Below the pieces are notes generated by a model. It made no database searches. It had not been told where the DNA came from and saw only the letters and a list, made by a program, of their open reading frames with translations. The position numbers were made by a program, and so were the translations under genes. A stretch of DNA of 53,117 nt from Spongospora subterranea (lineage: Eukaryota > Endomyxa > Phytomyxea > Plasmodiophorida > Plasmodiophoridae), in assembly GCA_900404475.1 (NCBI GenBank), contig OUQQ01000117.1, forward strand, positions 1 to 53,117, read 5' to 3'. Shown one piece after another: positions 1 to 11,364 of this stretch (the first letter of the stretch is position 1; every line of letters begins with the position of its first letter).

Positions 1-343
1 GGATACGGTCCACGTGTCAGTTTCGCCTTGATGCATGCTTCACACCTGCTAACGGGATCTGTTTTTCTCATACTTGGATTCCGCGACTTCCTAAAATTCA
101 ATGAATTCATTCTCAATGATGAGCGCAGAGATTGAAAATTGTGGTGTCCGAGACGGTGATGCAAAGCATTTCTGGAGTCGAACTTTGGCGATGTGCGAAA
201 TTGACATTGACTTCTGCTCCGGGATGCGATCGAGGTTTGCAGCAACTACATGGAATGGAGTACAATCCATTGATACGTGGCACATCTGTGATAACATGAC
301 CAGATGGCATTGCTGAAACAGATTCGTAAATGTAACATTTGTC
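1..343. other. No recognised gene
   Basis: Short overlapping open frames occur on both strands, but none shows a recognisable domain. The stretch lies directly upstream of the IS630-like transposase remnant and may be its degraded 5' part. Confidence 0.4.
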
Positions 344-895
344 TTGTTTGAAAGGACCGGTAATGTCGTTAATGACGCTGTTCGACAATGGTCTGGCAGA
401 TGGCCCACAGAGATTTACGGCTATGTGCACATCTTCATCGTAAACAGTCCCTGTTGCTATATTAAAGAACTCCAAGAGGATCTGGTTCTCAGATCTCCCG
501 AACTGACGAATATATCGTCTGCGACAATTTGCCGGGCCCTTCGTCATGATCTTATAGTGTCCAGAAAGGTCCTGGAAATGCGCGCTCGCGAGAGGTTCCT
601 GAACAGCTGAAAGAATATTATTTGAAACTGTCGATGGTCGCGACTGTTTACGTCGTCATGGATGGTCTATGATCAATACACCAGCAGTCGTACGCCAACC
701 ATTTCAACGAGGGAACAGAGTCTCTGTTTTCGCCGCGTTCGATGCAAAGGGATTTTTCTCTTGTAATGCACCGAAGGGACGTTCACCCGCCAGAAGTTCC
801 ATGATGTTTTCCTGGAAATCGTCGCTCCGAAGTTGAATCCGTGGCCACGTCCAAGGAGCATTGTTATTATAGATAATGCACAGATCCATAAGCGT
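344..895 (+). pseudogene. IS630/Tc1-type DDE transposase remnant (sense copy)
   Basis: Broken transposase read in several frames. The first part (344-610) carries a helix-turn-helix region ending in SSATICRALRHDL, typical of the DNA-binding half of IS630/Tc1-mariner-like transposases in protists and fungi. After a frame break the catalytic core follows: a stretch with GRDCLRRHGWS, then NPWPRPRSIVIIDNAQIHKR near 840-895, which holds the second catalytic Asp (DNAQIH). The third acidic residue and the C-terminus are missing because an inverted second copy begins at 896. Frameshifts and stops show it is dead. The family is clear from the motifs; the exact subfamily is not. Confidence 0.8.
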
Positions 896-1066
896 CATGG
901 AACTTTTGGCGGGTGAACGACCCTTCGGTGCATTTCCAAGAGAAAAATCCCTTTGCATCGAGGCGGCGAAAACAGAGACTCTGTTCCCTCGTTGAAAAGG
1001 TTGGCGTACGACTGCTGGTGTATTGATCCTAGACCATCCATGACGACGCAAACAGTCACGACCATC
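633..1066. repeat. Inverted repeat (two arms of about 170 bp) in transposase sequence
   Basis: Bases 633-804 and 896-1066 are near-perfect reverse complements, with about 91 bp of unique transposase core between them. Shared landmarks are the segment coding for RRHGWS and a block containing gagggaacagagtctctg. A transcript across it could fold into a long hairpin. Confidence 0.9.
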
Positions 1067-1240
1067 TTTGGTGGTTTCGTCAAGGAAATTAGTTGCTCAG
1101 GATATGAATATATCGGCGAAGGCTTCAGATATTGCCGGCCACGAACACATTCCGGCAGGCGAAGCACGGATATAGTGGCAAACCCAGGGCGGTTCGAAAG
1201 CTTGCGATATACACCTCTACAGTGACAAGTTCAGTCCTAT
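896..1240 (-). pseudogene. Second IS630-like transposase fragment, inverted
   Basis: Read on the minus strand, this piece gives FLDETTKDGRDCLRRHGWS followed by AVVRQPFQRGNRVSVFAA, the part of the transposase just before the catalytic DNA..H block. It is the same protein region as in the sense copy and is better preserved at one point (TTKDGRD). It runs head-on into the sense copy at 896. There is no complete domain, so it is a fossil. Whether it arose by a separate insertion or by inverted duplication cannot be told from the sequence. Confidence 0.75.
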
Positions 1241-1963
1241 TGAACCGCAACATGATTACGGCGAATTCATCCGATTGTGATGTTCAAGTGAACTTCTGAG
1301 GTAGTCAATCGCATCGCCTGCCGGAATGTCTGGCCGGCAATTGCTCGACTGGTTCAGGATTGACAGCTCGCGCCCTGGTCCTCGACCAAATATTCGTCGC
1401 TATCTCGCCAATTACGGCTCGATCAGGAAGACTGGGAGGGTTTGCCTGGATGGCAGCAACGATTTCTTCTGTTGCCAGACGGACCCTGCCTATGGTCGCC
1501 CTTCGCAAACCAGAAGGGTTTGTTGATCCCGAATTTCTTACAGACGCCTGTTCGGAAATAAAAACGACCAGTGGAATGAGGACGTTTTCGGGCGACAATC
1601 GCTGACGAACGATTGTGCATATACGCGTCGAACAGTCACGTCGAAATTGTCTTCAGGAAGGTCGATGAACCTGCTTTGGGGTTCTTGGCCAGCAGTTTTT
1701 ATTTTCAATTCCATTTCATCAGGAACACTCGCCCTTGGAAAATGTGTTCTTGAGTGGCGAACAATAATGACATGCAACACGCAAAATCCAAGTGACAGCA
1801 TCCATTGAAAACTATCAGTTTCTGCAGCAGCATGATGGTGTGGTCTGCTGAGAGTATCATCTCCCTTGAAACGGACAAGGATGAGGTGAAGTTATCGGGG
1901 ACAGTCTTGTCCATCTCGAATGAATGACTTATAACTTGGATAGTAGAATAAACTGATGATGTC
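1241..1963. other. No recognised gene; probable transposon debris
   Basis: An open minus frame (1305-1598) and two overlapping plus frames (1326-1605) exist, but none shows a motif I recognise. The position beside the transposase fossils suggests degraded element sequence. Confidence 0.35.
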
Positions 1964-2092
1964 AACTGTAATTGACTCATGCTTCCCACGTCATTCATTG
2001 CCAGACAACTGTAATTGACTCATGCTTCCCACGTCATTCATTGCCAGACAACTGTAATTGATTCATGCTTCCCACGTCATTCATTGCCAAAT
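1964..2092. repeat. Tandem repeat, 43 bp x 3
   Basis: Three head-to-tail copies of a 43-bp unit beginning aactgtaattgactcatgc start at 1964, 2007 and 2050. The third copy has one change near its start and diverges at its end. The unit contains no open frame. Confidence 0.95.
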
Positions 2093-2468
2093 GACCGAGG
2101 TCATCCCAAAAATTCAACCGCCAAGATGACCGTTTTCAAGGGAGATGCACTACACGACAACATTGCGGCTGCAGATATCAAATAGTATTCAATGCATGTT
2201 GTGACTTGAATATGACGTGTTGTGCGCTATTATCTTTCGTGATTTAAAAACACATTTCCCACGGGTGCTTTGATGAAAGAAGATTAAAAATCGTCTCCAA
2301 AGACGTCTCCATTCTGGAACGGGTCAACCACCAGCTCCGATTGTAAAAAATACTTCTTGAATAATAAATTCGGGGTTTTACCAACTCCTCAGACTGTCAT
2401 TTTTGATGAAATCCACAATAACAAGTGTACTGTATTAACAATGTACAGGTGTAACGGACTGATATATG
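2093..2468. other. AT-rich non-coding stretch
   Basis: No frame or motif of note. Its end, just before the chromovirus fragment, carries actgatatatgaagagcgct, which recurs almost unchanged near 5633, so it may be part of the element's 3' end. Confidence 0.4.
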
Positions 2469-3985
2469 AAGAGCGCTAAAAGCGCATCATCGCCACCTCA
2501 AAATAAAAGGTTTATCAGCTCAGGCGGGCAGGACTTTAGAGCTTTAAGCCGTCGCTTAATAAAAATAGGGGCAGTCCTGGAGAAGTTCTGTTAAAGGCTC
2601 CCAGGAATTCTCAATATCTTCAAAGCCAGAGCCATGAGCTCAAATACCCCTTTTAGGATCATAATGAACATCCAGGACATCATTATTTCAAAATCCCGCG
2701 CCATCATGCGAAACGTGCTTGCAGACATCTTCAGTAATGTTCAGTGTCGAGTCGGCATAGAACCTAAGTCGAGAGGAATGGCAAATTGAGGATTTTTTGC
2801 TATCCTCAGTAAAGACGTAGTCCGAATTTACGGAAGTGCCCGATCCAAAGAACCTTCACATTATTTTTCAAAAACATTCAAAAGTATTAGACACTAGGAC
2901 AGAACCTCCCACAGAGAAGTTTTGGTGCTTAACCCTATTTCGCCTACAGTTTTCAGCTAGACGCCGTTGGCCCCGCTTCTCCCCAACATGTTTATTCCAC
3001 ATTTGCAGGGCTTGGCGAAGGTCCTCCACAAAAGCAAAAAGTTGATCCGAATTTAAAGGGACGGAAACTATGGATTGAGATCGCGGGTTCCATATAGAAT
3101 CTAAAGGTGAGGACGGCGATTGGCCATAAAAGAGTTTGACAGCAGCAGGCCGATCAGGAGGCGAAGAGTGGTTGAGCGCAAAGCGAAGTAAGGCAGAGCT
3201 CGGAGATGAGGGATCGTAGGACATGAAGGGTGCGATAATTGACGAGTTCAATGGTACCAATGGACTATGGGCAGTATGCCCAGAGTAAAATGATGACGGA
3301 TGAGCGAATTTGAGACATGGGATCCTCGATCAGAGACAAAGGTGGAGGGTATTCCATACCGGCAGATCCAGTCAAGTTGACATTGCAAAGCGGCAGTTGG
3401 ATTTCAAGAAGGGAAACAATTAGGTGAAGGACGACAGGTCGTCGCCGATGATAAACAGATATTTGAACTGTTTTTGTCGGGACAATTCTATGAACATATA
3501 GTCAAAATGAAGGACAGAATTTCGACTGGTGGTATGAACAGCAGATCATAAAGGTCGAGGAACCACTTTACCCCTTCGATTTAAAGTGCAGTGGAGTCAT
3601 TACTGGCAGAATGCAGCTGGATTATCAGATTGGTCAGCCCAGAAAAACCGTTAAGCGAATGTTTTCCACATTTGATTCGACTCCGCAATGACCTAAAAGA
3701 CCACAGTGACCCACGATTGATATTCTTAATTTGAGTTGCGAGATCGTTGGCGGAATGGAAAAACCAAGCAACTTCGTGAGATATAAATCATCTATGAATT
3801 TCAGCAGCGGGTCGTTCTCAGCTTGGGCAAAATATTCACACGATCCCAGGAAACACGATTTTGGAATTTGAGCGCAGGACACATGACCGAGTCAATTGTG
3901 AAATAGAAGGGCAGCACAGCGAATAAAAAGGTCAGCCCAGACGTTGTCCTCGCCAGAAAAGGTTGTGTGATTAAAGCGGACATCG
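2469..3985 (-). mobile_element. Ty3/Gypsy chromovirus pol fragment (RNase H tail, integrase, chromodomain)
   Basis: Reading the minus strand from about 3985 downward gives, in order, a degraded RNase H tail, the integrase zinc-binding region with ISIVGHCGLLGH near 3700, the integrase core with VLHFDYMFIELSRQ and FIIGDDLSSF near 3430-3540, and YCPWSIGTIEL near 3250. A well-kept integrase C-terminus follows (2868-3260; AEN..RNRVKHQNFSVGGSVLV), then a chromodomain (GFEDIENSWEPLTELLQDCP) close to 2600. A C-terminal chromodomain is the mark of chromoviruses. Stops and frameshifts are frequent. No reverse transcriptase or LTR is recognisable. A second copy of the 3' end lies at 28249-28796. Confidence 0.85.
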
Positions 3986-4214
3986 CAATCAGGGATTATG
4001 CCGGCCCGCTTAAATCACAAAATAAATTCTGGAAATCTGGTATTAACAGATGTAATTGCAACATTCGTGTAATGATTCAAGTTAAAAATACTATAATCAG
4101 GTGCGCAACCAGCCGTTGCATACGAGCTGTTTATCTAGACTGTTCAACGATTCGATAACCCACTACTAAGACAAAAGTTTCTCGAAGGAGCCTGAAAACT
4201 GATGTGTCAGTGCC
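3986..4214. other. Spacer between two transposon fossils
   Basis: A short open frame (3967-4158, +) shows no recognisable motif. The stretch separates the chromovirus and pogo-like remnants, which lie on the same strand. Confidence 0.35.
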
Positions 4215-5300
4215 CTAATTAACCATCCATTCTTCCCATCTTGCACGTCCCCGATTCTTCAAAGGCTTGCCAATCATACCGACTTCGATCGGTTGTAATA
4301 AGCCTGTACACCTTCCCGGAATGTTCAGTCTTGCACCGATGGAAACCTGTTGGTGAATGTGTTCTACTTGAACGTCAATGTCGTTGATGGCGCTTACGAC
4401 AGGTGCCATCAAATAACATCGATACGAGTCTTTATGATACCAGCAGGTTGAGCCTGGACAAATGGCAAAGTACTGAAGCGATTCATGGGTGCATGACTGA
4501 TTCGTCCATCCAAGCACGCTGCTGACAATAATAAATACAGCCTGATGGTAGATCACCAAACATCCTTACGATTCGACCATCCGGTTTTCCTTTAAAAACG
4601 ATTGAAGGTGTCAGAATGTCGCCATCACTTGAAATAGTCACAGCGACGGTCACCCACATAGTCGACGAGGAAGAAGAGATGATGCTGATGGTTTTCACCA
4701 ACCTGTTTGATCGTGGTTTCGATGTCATAGAAAAACAATTGGTGTCTGATTCATGTTGAGAATGTATGGTCGAGCCCTGCCCCCAAATAGCAACCGCGGT
4801 CGAACTGACCTCGGAGATTGCTCGGCCTCAGCAAGAACCTCGTGATGTGGGTGCTGCGCCTCATGAGCTGCGATACGGATCGTCAGCTGAATTAGATTTC
4901 AAAAATCGTCTTACAACCTGATCTCGGCTTCGCTCTGATTGACGACAAAGTGATGGCATCATCTGGCACACCTTTGTGGCCACCATCCTGACTGAAATTG
5001 CAATTTCAGATTCAGCGTTTTGGAAAATCCACATGAACAGCTCTTCCCCAATCTCATGAATTGTTGATCGCTGCCCCCGGTGCGTCGATGGTGTTGTGGA
5101 CGCCCGACTCTCTGATAACTTGGTTCTGTTTTTTCAACGTCGAATCTGAGAAGGTTGCAGTTTCAGATAATCTGCAATCATCCGCAGTGATTCATCTGCA
5201 GCCGACGTTCAACTTCATCACAAGTCTGAACCTTGAACGCGTTGGTATTAGTTCGACGCGGCATTTCAGTTTGAACTCATTGAGCGTGATCCACAGGCCA
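4215..5300 (-). pseudogene. pogo-like (DDE_1) transposase remnant
   Basis: On the minus strand the N-terminal part (about 5300-4740) resembles a CENP-B/Tc5-type DNA-binding domain: KLSESRASTTPSTHRGQRS, a helix with IHEIGEELFMWIFQNAESE, and DQVVRRFLKSN. Then comes the DDE_1 core: VAVTISSDGDILTPSIVFKG, FGDLPSGCIYYCQQRAWMDE and, after a frame break, HLMAPVVSAINDID..CTGLLQPIEVGMIGKPLKN and RARWEEWM. These blocks in this order are characteristic of pogo-family transposases. Several stops and at least two frameshifts show the gene is dead. Confidence 0.85.
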
Positions 5301-5827
5301 CAGCATCACATTAAACACCGGGTAATTGCGCGCCCAAATCTCGATTTCTGTGCACAAATCTACGCCATGGTATGTGAAAACCCGAAATGCCGAATAGGCA
5401 TTTCCTTGTACATTTGGGGGGTACAAATCCCCATGGATACGGTTGTTGGAAGATAAGAGGGACTTGAGGAGGAGATTTTTTAATTTGGCATCAGAAATTC
5501 GGTATAAAAGAAGGTGTCATGGAATTGTGGCTGGTTTTCCCAGACCTCAATTGCATAAATGTGTGTAGGCCCTTAGGGAGGAAGGGTAGTGATCACTATT
5601 GCGCCATATGGCGTACTTTTTCAGGTACATGACTGATATATGATGAGCGCTAAGGTCTATCAGATCTTCGTAATTCCTTGGCGAAAGTGTCGGTTTCCTG
5701 GCCCTTACTGTACGAGATGTGATATTGACCATCGGCACGCGACTTGATCTTAATCTAACCCCAATCATCGTGACTTTAATGACACTAAGCCTACTTTGAG
5801 GAATTCGACTAGACTTTCTGATAACCA
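5301..5827. other. Intergenic; contains a short chromovirus-end relic
   Basis: Upstream region of the kinase gene. Around 5633-5660 the sequence actgatatatgatgagcgct nearly repeats the motif at the chromovirus 3' ends at about 2458 and 28249, so a short element scar is likely. No promoter motif can be named with confidence. Confidence 0.4.
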
Positions 5828-8129
5828 ATGCCGAATATCTCTATACGTATTCGGAATAGGCACCATGTTAAGGGAGTTTCATCAATGGATAATTGTGAGA
5901 ATGGGGATAAGGTTGTCAATGATTCCGAGAGCAATGATGACGGATATGAAGATGATGATGATGGTGGTGGAGCCCATCCCGTTCACAACAGAGAGGATAT
6001 CGCTGATCAGGTCAATGTTGATCTTGATGGCGAGTACCAGGGCAGAATATCGTTAGAGCAGGCAGCGCCCTATTGGACCCGGAGAAGTCTATCACACGCT
6101 GCACGATCTGGTAAACTCAACCATCAGGTTGATAATGATAAAGGTTATGGATATCATCGAGATGATCATGTCTCTCCATTATCCAGTACGGCCCATCATG
6201 CAATACCATTCCATTTCCATATTGATCCGCCCGTCCTCTCGCCAAAACCCAATCCGGATAAAACACCGACTAGATCATCACACAAATCGAGCAAGGGGTC
6301 CATATTCACCTCTGTCTTTATCAACCCTTACCACACATCATCATCCATCAGATCGCCCTCCCTTCACCCCCTGTCTTTTGACACCTCTCAGTCGTCATCA
6401 TCGGCCAGATCGCCCTCCCTGCACCTTTTGGCCTTTGACACTTCCCAGTCCTCATCAGCTGTCAGATCGCCTTCCCTTCATCTTTTGGCCTTTGACACCT
6501 CCCAGTCCTCATCAGCTGTCAGATCGCCATTCATTCGCCCGCTGTCCCTCGACCTTTCCCATTCCTCATCAGATGTCAGATCGCCATCCATTCACTCATC
6601 TGGTTCTCCTTATCCCTCATCTGCCGGACCTCCCTCCCTCAATTCCACCTCGTATTCCTCATCTTCCGCTCGTTCTCCATCATTACACTCCCACCATAAT
6701 CATCCCGGTCGTCCTCCATGTATTCGCCCATCCCTGATCCCTTCAAGCCCGAGGTCCTCCTATATTCTAACCCGTTCCTCATTCCGTACTCATGGGTTCT
6801 CTATCGGCCAGAGTGGTCTTCATCATCACCCCCAACAACCCCTAACCCCCTCTTTCTTGATCAGTCCTAACCTCAATCACGACCTCTTGTTTGCCTTTCA
6901 CAAACACACTTCCCCTTCCATAATTCCACCCCAAATAACCGAGAGTACCTCATTTTGCGATTTTGAGGTATTGGGTAATGGAGGTCGAGGGGGATCATCG
7001 CGTATATTAAAGGCGCTAAGACTGAATCAGATCGGTGTTTATGCCCTAAAAGCGATCGATATTCACTCACAGACCCGACGAAGGTATGGAATATGCAGTT
7101 GACAAGTTCATGATCTGACCTGATATTATATTGATAGACAGCTGGTTCAAGAGTTAACCATATTCTCCAATATATCATCATCGTTTAATAATATCATACA
7201 ATTCTATGGTGCTTACTACAGCCAAGGTCGTGTATTCCATCCCACAACAGCTGAACCCCGTTCTGATTTACCCCAGGTCGGGCTATGCTTGTGCTCGAGT
7301 ACATGAACAGGGGATCGCTCCAGGCTTGCATTGAAGCGTGTGGCCCTTTACCGCCTTCCACAATATACCACATCGCCAAACAGATGTTCACTGCCCTCTC
7401 CTACATCCATCGCCATCATCTAATCCATCGCGATATTAAGCCTGCCAATGTCCTTATCTCTCGTTATGGCCGAGTCAAACTAATTGACTTTGGAATTGCT
7501 GATCGAATCAGATCATCAAATCCGTATCTGGACGACTTTGTCGGAACCCAGATTTACATGAGCCCAGAGCGATTAGAGGGCGCGCCATATAATGAGTCGT
7601 CAGATATCTGGAGTGCCGGCCTGGTGTTGATATATGCAGCATTAGGGCATCACCCATATAAGCATCAGGATGGGTTCTTTGGCATAATCCAGCAGATATA
7701 CAGACAGGCAATACCCGATCTGCCAGACCGGTACGATAACCTGTTCCTGGACTTGTTGTCGCGATGCTGCTCCCTGGATCCGAATCAGAGGTGGACGGCC
7801 CAACAGCTCTTAACCCATCCGGCGTTGGACGGGTTGGACGTCAGCCAAGATATCCACTGGTCGTTGTCTCAACAGGTCCAAGCCGACGTGGAGGATATCA
7901 ATAACATCGCCACGATATTGGCAGATAAGGTCTGAACATACCCCTTAGGTCGTCATCATATCTTGATTGAGCTGCACAGGTTTACAAATCGCCTGAGCCG
8001 CTATCAGAATCGGATATACCGGATGACGATCTTGCTGAGCTGTCGCTGTCGCTGGGTGTGGTGAGTGACGAGATTAGAGCGGCGATTATATCGGCACATA
8101 ATCATCCACGACAACCAGAACAGTTATGA
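5828..8129 (+). CDS. STE-type protein kinase, MAPKK-like, with long Ser/Pro/His-rich N-terminus
   Basis: Four exons close in frame: 5828-7083, 7138-7226, 7277-7929 and 7980-8129, with introns of 54, 50 and 50 bp, giving about 715 aa. The first ~375 residues are low complexity: an acidic patch, then Ser/Pro/His-rich sequence with five 19-aa repeats. The kinase domain (about 377-645) has a Gly-rich loop (LGNGGRGGSS), the ATP-binding lysine (YALKAID), a helix C glutamate (QLVQEL), HRDIKPANVL, DFGIAD and GTQIYMSPERL. The last two and the GT-x2-YMSPERL form point to the MAPKK branch. After the kinase comes a short acidic tail. If the third intron is retained, a stop at 7935 shortens the protein by about 50 residues. 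An alternative start is Met at 5885. Its MAPK partner is not in the window. Confidence 0.85.
6350..6634 (+). repeat. 57-bp in-frame tandem repeat in the kinase N-terminus
   Basis: Five units begin at 6350, 6407, 6464, 6521 and 6578, each coding 19 residues of the pattern RSPSLHLLAFDTSQSSSAV. The first three are closest. The repeat length is an exact multiple of three and each unit offers S/T-P-type or Ser-rich sites. Confidence 0.9.
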
Positions 8130-8349
8130 ACACAATAGAATATATACAATTCGTATATTGAATAAGTTGATAAACTGACGCAATTAGCATGATAACCGAG
8201 AAGCGGACTGTGGTGTGTCATCAATATGGCGATGGCGATATGAATTAGATACGGTCTCTATCTGTACCCAGGATTAACTAAAATCCAGATGAAAGATCAA
8301 GAGTGAGGAGCTGATATTACTAAGGCTGTATCGCCGATATCAGGCTGAA
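8130..8349. other. Intergenic spacer between two plus-strand genes
   Basis: About 220 bp holding the kinase 3' end and the ankyrin gene 5' end. No open frame or named element seen. Confidence 0.6.
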
Positions 8350-9744
8350 ATGGATACAAGGGCGGGCTCCCACGACAATGGGAAACACCCAGAAACTACA
8401 AATAATGACCAAGATTACCTCCCTCTAAGTCTTAAGTCCCGGTCTCCGATCATTCTGGCATTGTCAGAACCTTCCATTTCTCGAATTTCACAGGCACTTT
8501 TAACACTCCTCCAAGACATTCGTTCTCATAATCCAATATCTTCTGAGAGACTCCAAGAAATTGCTAATCAGAGCCCCCAGCATTTTGTGATATCTTCCAG
8601 CTCATACACCATAGCCTCATGGTCGGCGGCCAATAACCACGTCGCTGTTATCAGGACGCTGATCGCGCTGGGTCCCCCCCTCCTGGCCACAACTAACCAA
8701 ACCGGGGTTGGCGCTTTGCATGAGGCCTGCCTGCATGGTCACCTATCTGTGGCTCGAGCCCTGATCGGGTCCAAGCTGATCCCAATAATGGCCCCCGATC
8801 ATGACGGTTTAAGCCCTATTCACTATGCGGCTGCAGCTGGTCATGTGCCCATAGTCCGCCTCATATGTGATACTGTAGGGGCGGCCTCTGCAGCAGCCCA
8901 TTTATCTGACTGCGGCCTCCCGCCTGTGCACTACGCAAGTGCGGGTGGACACCTGGCACTGGTGCAGTTCCTGGTGGAGGAGTGCGGTGTGCCGTGTAAT
9001 GTACACGATCGTACAGAGAGGGGGTGGACCCCAGTGCACCTCTCGGCACATTATGGCCATCATCATATATGCAGATATCTGGCCATCAAACACGAGGTCG
9101 ATTTCGATGAGCGGGATCAGCAAGGCAGGACGGCACACGATCTAGCTGCACAATCACATCATTATCAGGTGGCAGCATTTTTACGAGGATATAAACCTAG
9201 AAGAAATTCGGCTTCGTCATCATCGTCGTCTGACAATGATGACCACGACGAAAGACCGCTATTACCCAAATTTATTCAGAAATTGGGTGGTGTGAAAATA
9301 TCTGGAGAACCATCGCCAGTGTCAAAAGCGAATGTTTTATCGGGTATATCTGTGGATTTATCCCATATTCGGTCAATGCATCTTGGACAGATAAGGAGAT
9401 TAGAAGGGGTAATAGAGGGACAGGAGCAGAATAGGGTGGAAATGATGAAGGAGATGAAAGAAAAACAGATCAAAATAGAGAGGCAGAGACAGGAGATAGA
9501 ACAGTTAAGAACCCAGATTAGGCTCTATAGATCACAAGGACGATTACCCAACAAGGAGTCAACAAATTCCACAAATCCTTTATTATCAATATCGCCATCA
9601 GCTCAATTTCCATCACCAAGACCTAGATCAGGGCCGGGTATCCGATCTATCATCAACTGCCCCAATGCTACACGGTCATCATCATCATTATCGCCAATCA
9701 CCCCTATAATTTCGAATATAAGGCATCCATCCCCGTTATATTAA
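8350..9744 (+). CDS. Ankyrin-repeat protein with C-terminal coiled coil
   Basis: Single-exon frame of 464 aa. Residues about 85-280 form five or six ankyrin repeats; clear ones start at GALHEACLHGHLSVARALI, LSPIHYAAAAGHVPIVRLIC, PPVHYASAGGHLALVQFLVE and WTPVHLSAHYGHHHICRYLA. A Ser/Asp-rich linker follows, then a charged coiled coil (about 355-405, with MMKEMKEKQIKIERQRQEIE) and a Ser/Pro-rich tail. There is no signal peptide or membrane segment, so it is likely a cytoplasmic scaffold. Its specific partner cannot be told. It lies downstream of the kinase on the same strand; a shared role is only a guess. Confidence 0.85.
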   Translation: MDTRAGSHDNGKHPETTNNDQDYLPLSLKSRSPIILALSEPSISRISQALLTLLQDIRSHNPISSERLQEIANQSPQHFVISSSSYTIASWSAANNHVAVIRTLIALGPPLLATTNQTGVGALHEACLHGHLSVARALIGSKLIPIMAPDHDGLSPIHYAAAAGHVPIVRLICDTVGAASAAAHLSDCGLPPVHYASAGGHLALVQFLVEECGVPCNVHDRTERGWTPVHLSAHYGHHHICRYLAIKHEVDFDERDQQGRTAHDLAAQSHHYQVAAFLRGYKPRRNSASSSSSSDNDDHDERPLLPKFIQKLGGVKISGEPSPVSKANVLSGISVDLSHIRSMHLGQIRRLEGVIEGQEQNRVEMMKEMKEKQIKIERQRQEIEQLRTQIRLYRSQGRLPNKESTNSTNPLLSISPSAQFPSPRPRSGPGIRSIINCPNATRSSSSLSPITPIISNIRHPSPLY

Positions 9745-9768
9745 TCATTATCTCTTTGACCCCCATCA

Positions 9769-11275
9769 TTACACTCTAGTCAACAGCTGCCTGATGAATG
9801 TGTCCACCTTGATCCGGTTTTCATTGATGGCGTCTTGAAGCGGTTTGATACTTGGATCATTGTGATCCAAGAGATTAAAATCGCGCCTGATATGATCCGG
9901 ATCATCCCCGTCACCGTTCACCACCTCATACATAACCGACGCCATCACCTTCAGGTTGTTCCATATATCGGTCTGTTTTTCCTTTGGCCGTTTTCCAATT
10001 CCCATCTCCCATGGTTTCAGAATCATGGCAACCAAAACTCGTGTGATGAAATAGTTAACCAACAGGGATTGCTTGGCGTGATCCGATAACGGTGCTGTGG
10101 CTCCACGATGATCGTATTGCAGAAGGCGGCTTTCAGATGGGAATAAATATGATGGAGGGAAGTACAGACCGGATGAGATCAGGTAGCGATTCACAAATCC
10201 GATTAGCGCTGTTGGAACTTGCACATCTGGGGCAGTTAACTCGACCAATGTATCACAAATATGCTTTAACCGAACCGATATCTGGATAGCGATCGATAGC
10301 GATGGAGATGAGCGCCTGCCAGCCTTATGCAGTAATGATGCTAATGGGCCCGACGGTGATAAACCAACCGGTCGTAATATGATGGTTGATGATGGGGAGA
10401 CCAGACTACCAATAGGGTATTTGATAGCTGGAGCGAGCCATGATCTGGTCATCTCCTCGTACAAATCAATCACCTCAGTGAACTCACCGATCTGCCCTTG
10501 CTTGTCGTGGTCAAGTCGGCGCCGGATACGGGTCTGTACCCGATAAATAAACTGGATGACGAGAGATAGTGACCGGAATAGCCCTTTGCCATGGGGACGC
10601 CCTAATATTCCGGCCATCTTAGTCAAGGATTTAACTTGACCTAATAGGCCTATATTATCATCAACTCCTTCAACAGATGCGGCTCCCGCGACCACGCCAG
10701 GTGCAATAGGGTCACTGGTCGCCATTCCAGAGAAAAACGCATCGCTATCGGTGAACACGCCCTCGATTAAACCCGATATCGAGGGCGAGTTGATAGGGAC
10801 CGATGAGTTGTCCGGTGGTGGAGTTGATGTGGCTGATGACACTCTTTGAGGATCTACTCGAGCAATACCCCCTCCATCATCACTAATAAAATACGAATGT
10901 TTCATTTGCTGAGATGAACTGCCGCTGTTTAACTTCAGTTCCTTTCCGGATGCATCGTGTTCCACGACTTTCTCAGGACGTTTTTCCAGATGATGCCCAA
11001 TTGAATTCCTGTTCAGCAATTCCTTCATATCTGACAACTCTTGCATCGATCTCGACATGAATTCGGCATAATCATTCAGCAATCCAGTCTGGTGGCGTAA
11101 TCTCATCCTCTACATGTATGTAAAATTGTAATCGTGTAACCTGCTCCGATGGAGAAATACTGACGTGTATCTGTTTCCGTAATAATCGCTTCTTATCAAG
11201 TGCTGAGGTTAATAACTGATTCTGTAATGATATCGTCAATGAGAGATTAGATATAAGATCATGGTCGGACGCCAT
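9769..11275 (-). CDS. Unidentified 484-aa protein, two exons
   Basis: Exon 1 (11141-11275) encodes 45 aa starting MASDHDLISN, rich in Leu heptads. An intron of 52 bp (11089-11140, acceptor CAG) joins in phase 0 to exon 2 (9769-11088, 439 aa). The join reads SPSEQ-TGLLNDYAEFMSRS, giving one continuous helical N-terminus. The middle is low complexity (Ser/Pro/Asp). The C-terminal ~280 residues look helical and globular, with YRVQTRIRRRLDHD and LKPWEMGIGKRPKEKQTDIW. I do not recognise the family. It converges tail to tail with the ankyrin gene (25 bp between stops), and its start is 90 bp from the end of the WD40 gene. Confidence 0.65.
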
Positions 11276-11364
11276 GTTCCCTAGGAAGAGTGTGTCGCAA
11301 GGAACAGATCGGGAGCGATGCGCATGATCAGGAACAGACAGTGACAGGGAGGGAATTGATCATG

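Noticed and set aside
1964..2092. Possible CRISPR-like repeat
   Set aside because: The 43-bp units follow each other without spacers, and the genome is eukaryotic.
6129..6737. 202-codon plus frame inside the kinase gene
   Set aside because: Shadow frame produced by the repeat-rich N-terminal region; the kinase frame continues into a real domain through spliced exons.
11110..11140. 31-bp intron alternative in the 484-aa gene
   Set aside because: The 52-bp intron to the CAG at 11089 keeps the same phase and fits the usual intron size here.
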